Source: Epiperipatus broadwayi
Lineage: Eukaryota > Onychophora > Udeonychophora > Euonychophora > Peripatidae
Assembly (NCBI GenBank): GCA_028023455.1
Contig: JAQFVV010000020.1
Coordinates: 4,201,092 to 4,265,091, forward strand
Direction of reading: 5' to 3'
DNA: 64,000 nucleotides
The notes below the pieces were generated by a model. That model made no database searches. It was not told the origin of the DNA and saw only the letters and a program-made list of their open reading frames with translations. Positions 59,424 to 64,000 of this stretch are shown here, in pieces (position 1 is the stretch's first letter; each line of letters opens with the position of its first letter). Made by a program: the position numbers and the translations under genes.

Positions 59424-62400
59424 GTGAAAACATGTAAGTTTAAAGAAATATATATTTTACTTATAATAACGATGATGGACTAAGCTCAATAACGTTTCTA
59501 AAGAATACAGCAGTATCCTATATGTTAAAGAGTAAATAGATATAAATGAAATATTTTATATAAAAGCAAGATGTGTTTTGATAATACAAAGATGTTTTTT
59601 GCTCTGAAGAGAATAAAATTAAAATGGCATGACAGAGCAAATGTTTTATAAAATATTTAAGAGATATATTCAATTCTGTATGTTAGCTCGATATAAAATT
59701 TCTGCTCAGGTTCATAATTGTAACATATAACAAATTGGCATGAATTATAGATGTTAAGTAAGACAGAGAATGAATGTAATTGGTATGAATGGTCAAAATA
59801 TTATATATTGTAACATAATTACGATGATCAAAAGTACCATACCTGAGTAGTCTACAACATATAAGATCATAATATTATAACTTAATAAATGAAAAATGGT
59901 AACTTAAATTTTATATCAAAGAGAAAAGAATTGTAATATGCAACTTGCTGAGCATAAGCTATTAAACAAAAGATCAGACTGAGTTATCAATCATATTAAG
60001 GGTCATTGGATTAAATGAAACATATTTCCATAATTAGATTTCTCAAGATATCACAATATCAATAATTATAAACAAATTATTAAGAATGAACTACTATAAC
60101 TCAGGTATGTGGAAATCAAGTGAGTGAGTACACTGGTAACTCAATCAAATATCTCTCAATATATCCAACTGTAGATTTTACCCACTCTTATCTTTTGGTT
60201 GGATCTCAAGTGCATATCTACATGAACAACAAGTAAATATGGCCTATCAGGGCGCCATTAGGTTAGCTGGACCTAGACAAAGTTATATTTATAACTTTTT
60301 CACATGTACCGGGTTTGAATCGCTTTTTGGTATTTATTTCTAATAAAAATGGAAGATTTTGCTTTTAGACCCATATCACTGTTTGCAATAAATTTAGGTA
60401 AACATAAAACATCTTTAAACTAAAGTGGAGTATATAAAATTCATTAGACAGAAATCATTTCCTAGATCTTAACATAATAAATGTGTTTTAATATATATAT
60501 ATATATTTATAAGTTTTACTAGCTTAGATTACTATTAATTTAGGATGGCAATTTACTCATCCTTGCATGAAATAGATGATGGGATGGTGGTTATTACAAT
60601 TATTCACAAATGTCAACTAAATACCATGAAATTACTATTTATTTATGGCCTTCAAACATCTATCTCATTAATTAAAACGTGATGATGATGATGATGACGA
60701 CAATGATAACGATAATGGTTTTAACCACAGTTTTAGGACTAAGCCTAATCATAAACCTAATTTTTATAAAGAAATTCATAATCATTGCTTAATTTTAGTA
60801 TATCTAATTGGAACTTAAATAGCTAATATTCACCTTAATGATGAATGATCACACTTAATAAAGACTACTCTTAATGAAATATATACACCTCGTTTAATAA
60901 AATAAACTAATATTTATTACTGCATTTCTAACGTATACATAAAATTTTCTATATCTACATGAAAATTAATATTAACAATAACAACAATAATCATAATCGA
61001 CTGTTTTAAAATCATAACATTAATTTTAAATTCTTCCCCCTTTCCTGTAAATGGTATAATGCATATATTAAATTGGATGTCAAATTGACCATGATTTTCA
61101 CTTCACAAGAAAATATCTCAAAAAAAAAAAATAAACACTCTTTTCTTTTCTCTTTGGCACACATACCTTTATAATCTAACATGTAAAGTAAAACGGTTTA
61201 AAAAAATGTTAGTAGAAGTGAAAGAGCAAGATTTCCAGAACAAGTTTTAAATTATTTTTCTCCCCCTCCCTTCTACCCTCTGAAATGCTATACTTTAACT
61301 TAAAACACAATAATCTGATATTTCTAATCTGCCTATTATTTTACATTCACGCAAAACTACATATATGCAACAAGTATTATATTATTATGTATGTGCATGT
61401 TTTATCCCCATAATAACAAAAATATTATTTAAAACAAAATAATAATAAAAAAAAATGTTACATATTAATAACATTTCATAACTTTAGGTTAATAGACAAT
61501 CATAATTTTAGTACATATAAAATCATTATTAAGAAATTCTTGGTTTCAATTGATCTTGGTTGTTTTAAAAGTTCTTTAAACAAAATTATACCACTCTGTT
61601 GCTAAAGTTTTACTAAATCTCTGATACTATAAAGTAAATATATAAAAAAATTTATATTACCAGTTCTATTCTTTGTAGCGACTTCCAATGAGTCAAATTT
61701 ATCTTGTTTAATGCCTACATTTCTGCAGCTACCATTTCCGTTTTACTTTGGAACAATCTCTTTCTTGAGGTGTATAATTGTTTGATGATGATGATTCTAT
61801 TGAGGTTATTTGCTTTAGTGGACAATTTGGAAATCATTATATTAACTTTTCTTCTCTTCCTGTAAAGCATGATTCTGTTAGTGGATGAAGTACAGCAGTT
61901 GTTTTCACATTTATAATTTTCTTGAGTTTAAACTCAGTTACTGGATTTAATTGAACTCGATGATTTAACATTTATCTGTAGATTAATCGTTTCTCTTTTG
62001 ATCGCCTTCGAATGCAGGTGAATGCTTTCTTCTTTCTATTTAAAAACATCTTATTTCTCTCAGTCAGTAAGAAGGTGTAGAATATAATTTCAGACATTTC
62101 CTTTTTTTTCTTTATATGATGCGCTGGCTGGTCTGGTCAACAGATGAGACATATATTAATTTTCTTACTCCACCATTCTTATATCTTCAATCCTCAAAAA
62201 AAAAATTTAATAACAAAAAAAATGATTTTTGATTGAGATTTTTGTAGAGTAAAAAAAAAAATGCTTGTCCTTTTAGTTTCAATATTTTTAAAAGTCTCTA
62301 TAATCTCTCAACTGATTTTCCAGACTGCTTTTATATCCGATTTTTTTTTATTTTTGACCACCTCTTTTAATTAGATTTATAACTTATTTTCAACCAAATC

Positions 62401-63453
62401 GTTTTTTAGCTGGATAGTATTAAAAATCTCACTATCCTGATTTTTAGACAAACTTTTGTTTTGGAGGAAAAAATAGACTTAATCCCTTTTCTCCACATAT
62501 GTAACACCTAAATTTTGAGATTCTTTCTTTTGATCTTAAGACAAGACATTTTTAAAATTATGCTTCTCACATCGTCTCTAAGTTTTTCAACAGAAAAACA
62601 ACCCTTATAATACAAAAAAATTGTTGAGTAAGAAAAAAATATATATAACAGATTTTCTTCTTTTTCTCTTAATATTTAATAAATGTAGATATATTTATGT
62701 GATGTAACACACACACTCCATCATTCAAATCATGTATAAACTGGCATTAAATAATCTAATTGCTAGCTGAGTAATTCTAACCTTAATATTTAAAATCAAA
62801 TCCCTAGCTTTTAATTCCAACTTACAATTATAAAAAAGTAAAATAGAGAAAGAATAAAATATCAGAATTTAGCAAATGTAGGTTAGCTTTGCAGAGAGTT
62901 TAATATTTGAAATATACAACAACAATTAAATAGCTTACACACACACTGCCTACACATATACGTTAGAACTTTACTTTTTAACAACACACAAACAAATAAA
63001 GAATATAATTGTTGTCCCACTCTCTTTCTGTCTTAAGCTTTTAAAACTTGATCTTGTAGGGTTTAAACTTGGATGCCCTACAGCTTCATTTACTATATAA
63101 AAATGTGATGATGATTTTTGTTCATTTTCTTTCATGCACATTACTACAAATTTAGCTAATGACTAAATTGTAATGGCACAATATATATTTAGTAACACAG
63201 AGAATGAATGTAATTGGTATGAATGGTCAAAGTAATATATATTATTGTTTTGCAAATATTTAAAGTTTATTTGTATGTATGTGTGTATTTTAATATTGGG
63301 AAATTCGATTTACTTTTAGGTTATCTAAATAATTTTTAATGTATTTATTAATTTATTTATTTTGACAAAAGAATATAAAAGTACAATTTTAAAAAAATTG
63401 ACTATGGGTTGTCATTCATAGAATAAATAAAATAAGATTGTACAATGTTATGC
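59424..63453. other. No gene recognised; short repeats only
   Basis: A 34-bp sequence (CAGAGAATGAATGTAATTGG...) occurs at 59764-59797 and again at 63198-63231. A GAT microsatellite lies at about 60680-60700. At about 60255-60330 a TTAGGTTAGCTGG...GGGTTTGAATCGC pair resembles tRNA A and B boxes, but no cloverleaf could be drawn. The rest is AT-rich. Confidence 0.4.
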
Positions 63454-63732
63454 ATACCAGGTATCTCTATCTGGAATATTCTTATCCCCAGACCAATTGG
63501 TCTGAATGTTCTAACTCCTCACTGAGGTGAGCCATAAGCTCGAAAACAATTCGTCTGAGGATAAGAATATTCCAGGTAGAGATTTTAAATATTTTCTCTT
63601 ACTGCACTTATTAATAAGAGCTTCTTTGAGTTATCAGTATTTTCTCTATATTGCATTTTTGTAAATACAAGCTTTTTATAAAGCAATGTCATGCTACATA
63701 GGGCTTGCTTAATTGATTATTATACCAGGTAT
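63454..63732. mobile_element. Hammerhead-bearing repeat family 3, inverted pair
   Basis: ATACCAGGTAT occurs at 63454-63464 and 63722-63732 and may be an 11-bp TSD, though it may also be element sequence. GGAATATTCTTATCCCCAG (left) is mirrored by GAGGATAAGAATATTCC (right). The two halves meet at the palindrome ACCAATTGGT (63492-63501), which is the stem III sequence of this ribozyme family. Confidence 0.6.
63508..63568 (+). ncRNA. Hammerhead ribozyme motif J (family 3, decayed)
   Basis: Stem I is CCTCA/TGAGG and GTTCT/AGAAT, around an internal loop AACT/ATA. The core strand is CTGAGGT (A9 changed to T). Stem II is GAGC-CATAA-GCTC, perfect with G10.1-C11.1, followed by GAAA. Stem III reads ACAATTCGT, damaged relative to the palindrome ACCAATTGGT kept in the left half. 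GTC is intact. Probably inactive. Confidence 0.7.
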
Positions 63733-64000
63733 TTATTTATTAACTTACTGTTTCATTATTAATTTAATTTTGCCTTATAATTTTATTCATATATGTTCTG
63801 AAATAAAATTTATATTGTTGTTATCAATTGTTATGGTTGTTCATGATCTCATTTTCATTAATGCACTTATTTTATTTTTAATCTGATGCTTGTCTATTAA
63901 TGACAGATATTACATAAGGGTTTATAACATTGTTTATCATGTTCTCTTTATTATCACTATCAGAACATTTAATATTTGTCTCATAATTTCTAGTACTAGT
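63733..64000. other. Nothing recognised
   Basis: AT-rich sequence to the window end. Confidence 0.35.

Noticed and set aside
60255-60330. tRNA gene or SINE on the plus strand
   Set aside because: A- and B-box-like strings are present, but no cloverleaf, repeat partner or TSD could be found.

Overview
The window is AT-rich, intron- and transposon-dominated animal nuclear DNA with no bacterial-style gene organisation. Its content is what one sees in large, repeat-rich lophotrochozoan genomes: Penelope-like elements, APE-type LINEs, a hAT relic, tRNA-derived SINEs with 13-15 bp target-site duplications, a long GATA satellite and FBXO39-type F-box genes. A mollusc, possibly a cephalopod, is my best inference, but nothing in the sequence proves it.

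The only host genes I can support are a divergent pair of FBXO39-like F-box genes. One is on the minus strand (first coding exon 27306-28308) and one on the plus strand (28532-29528). They are paralogous, separated by a 223-bp shared promoter, and both coding exons end at the same residue in the same intron phase. Their last exon or exons (about 100 residues) were not found.

Everything else recognisable is mobile DNA. From left to right: ribozyme-bearing repeats (1-856); an RTE-like LINE relic (6240-8550); a solo LTR-like element (9313-11392); a GATA/ACAG satellite (11697-12515); an inverted ribozyme-repeat insertion with 13-bp TSD (16590-17403); a Penelope-like element relic (20000-21200); two inverted repeats (25944-27115); the F-box pair; SINEs (34557-36311); small palindromic insertions (36848-36961 and 37922-38184); a 1.5-kb repeat (38451-39985); a second copy of it (42440-46620) invaded by a second LTR that is itself invaded by a ~0.5-kb element; a second Penelope relic (47780-48500); a hAT relic (50040-51650); LINE endonuclease and RT fragments (52140-53560, 56560-57343); and more ribozyme repeats (54617-54993, 58900-59410, 63454-63732).

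The most interesting system is a set of at least four repeat families that carry hammerhead self-cleaving ribozyme motifs: a CUGANGA core strand, stem II, GAAA, a short palindromic stem III, then GUC, closed by a stem I with an internal loop. Several copies keep every core residue (near 685-743, 16698-16756, 17181-17239, 26034-26090). Stem III is palindromic in every family, as expected for hammerheads that work as dimers. The elements occur as head-to-head partial dimers or as roughly 450-bp permuted tandem units, and several are bounded by 13-bp target-site duplications. They look like non-autonomous Penelope-type or retrozyme-type elements, with two decayed Penelope-like elements in the same window as possible enzyme sources.
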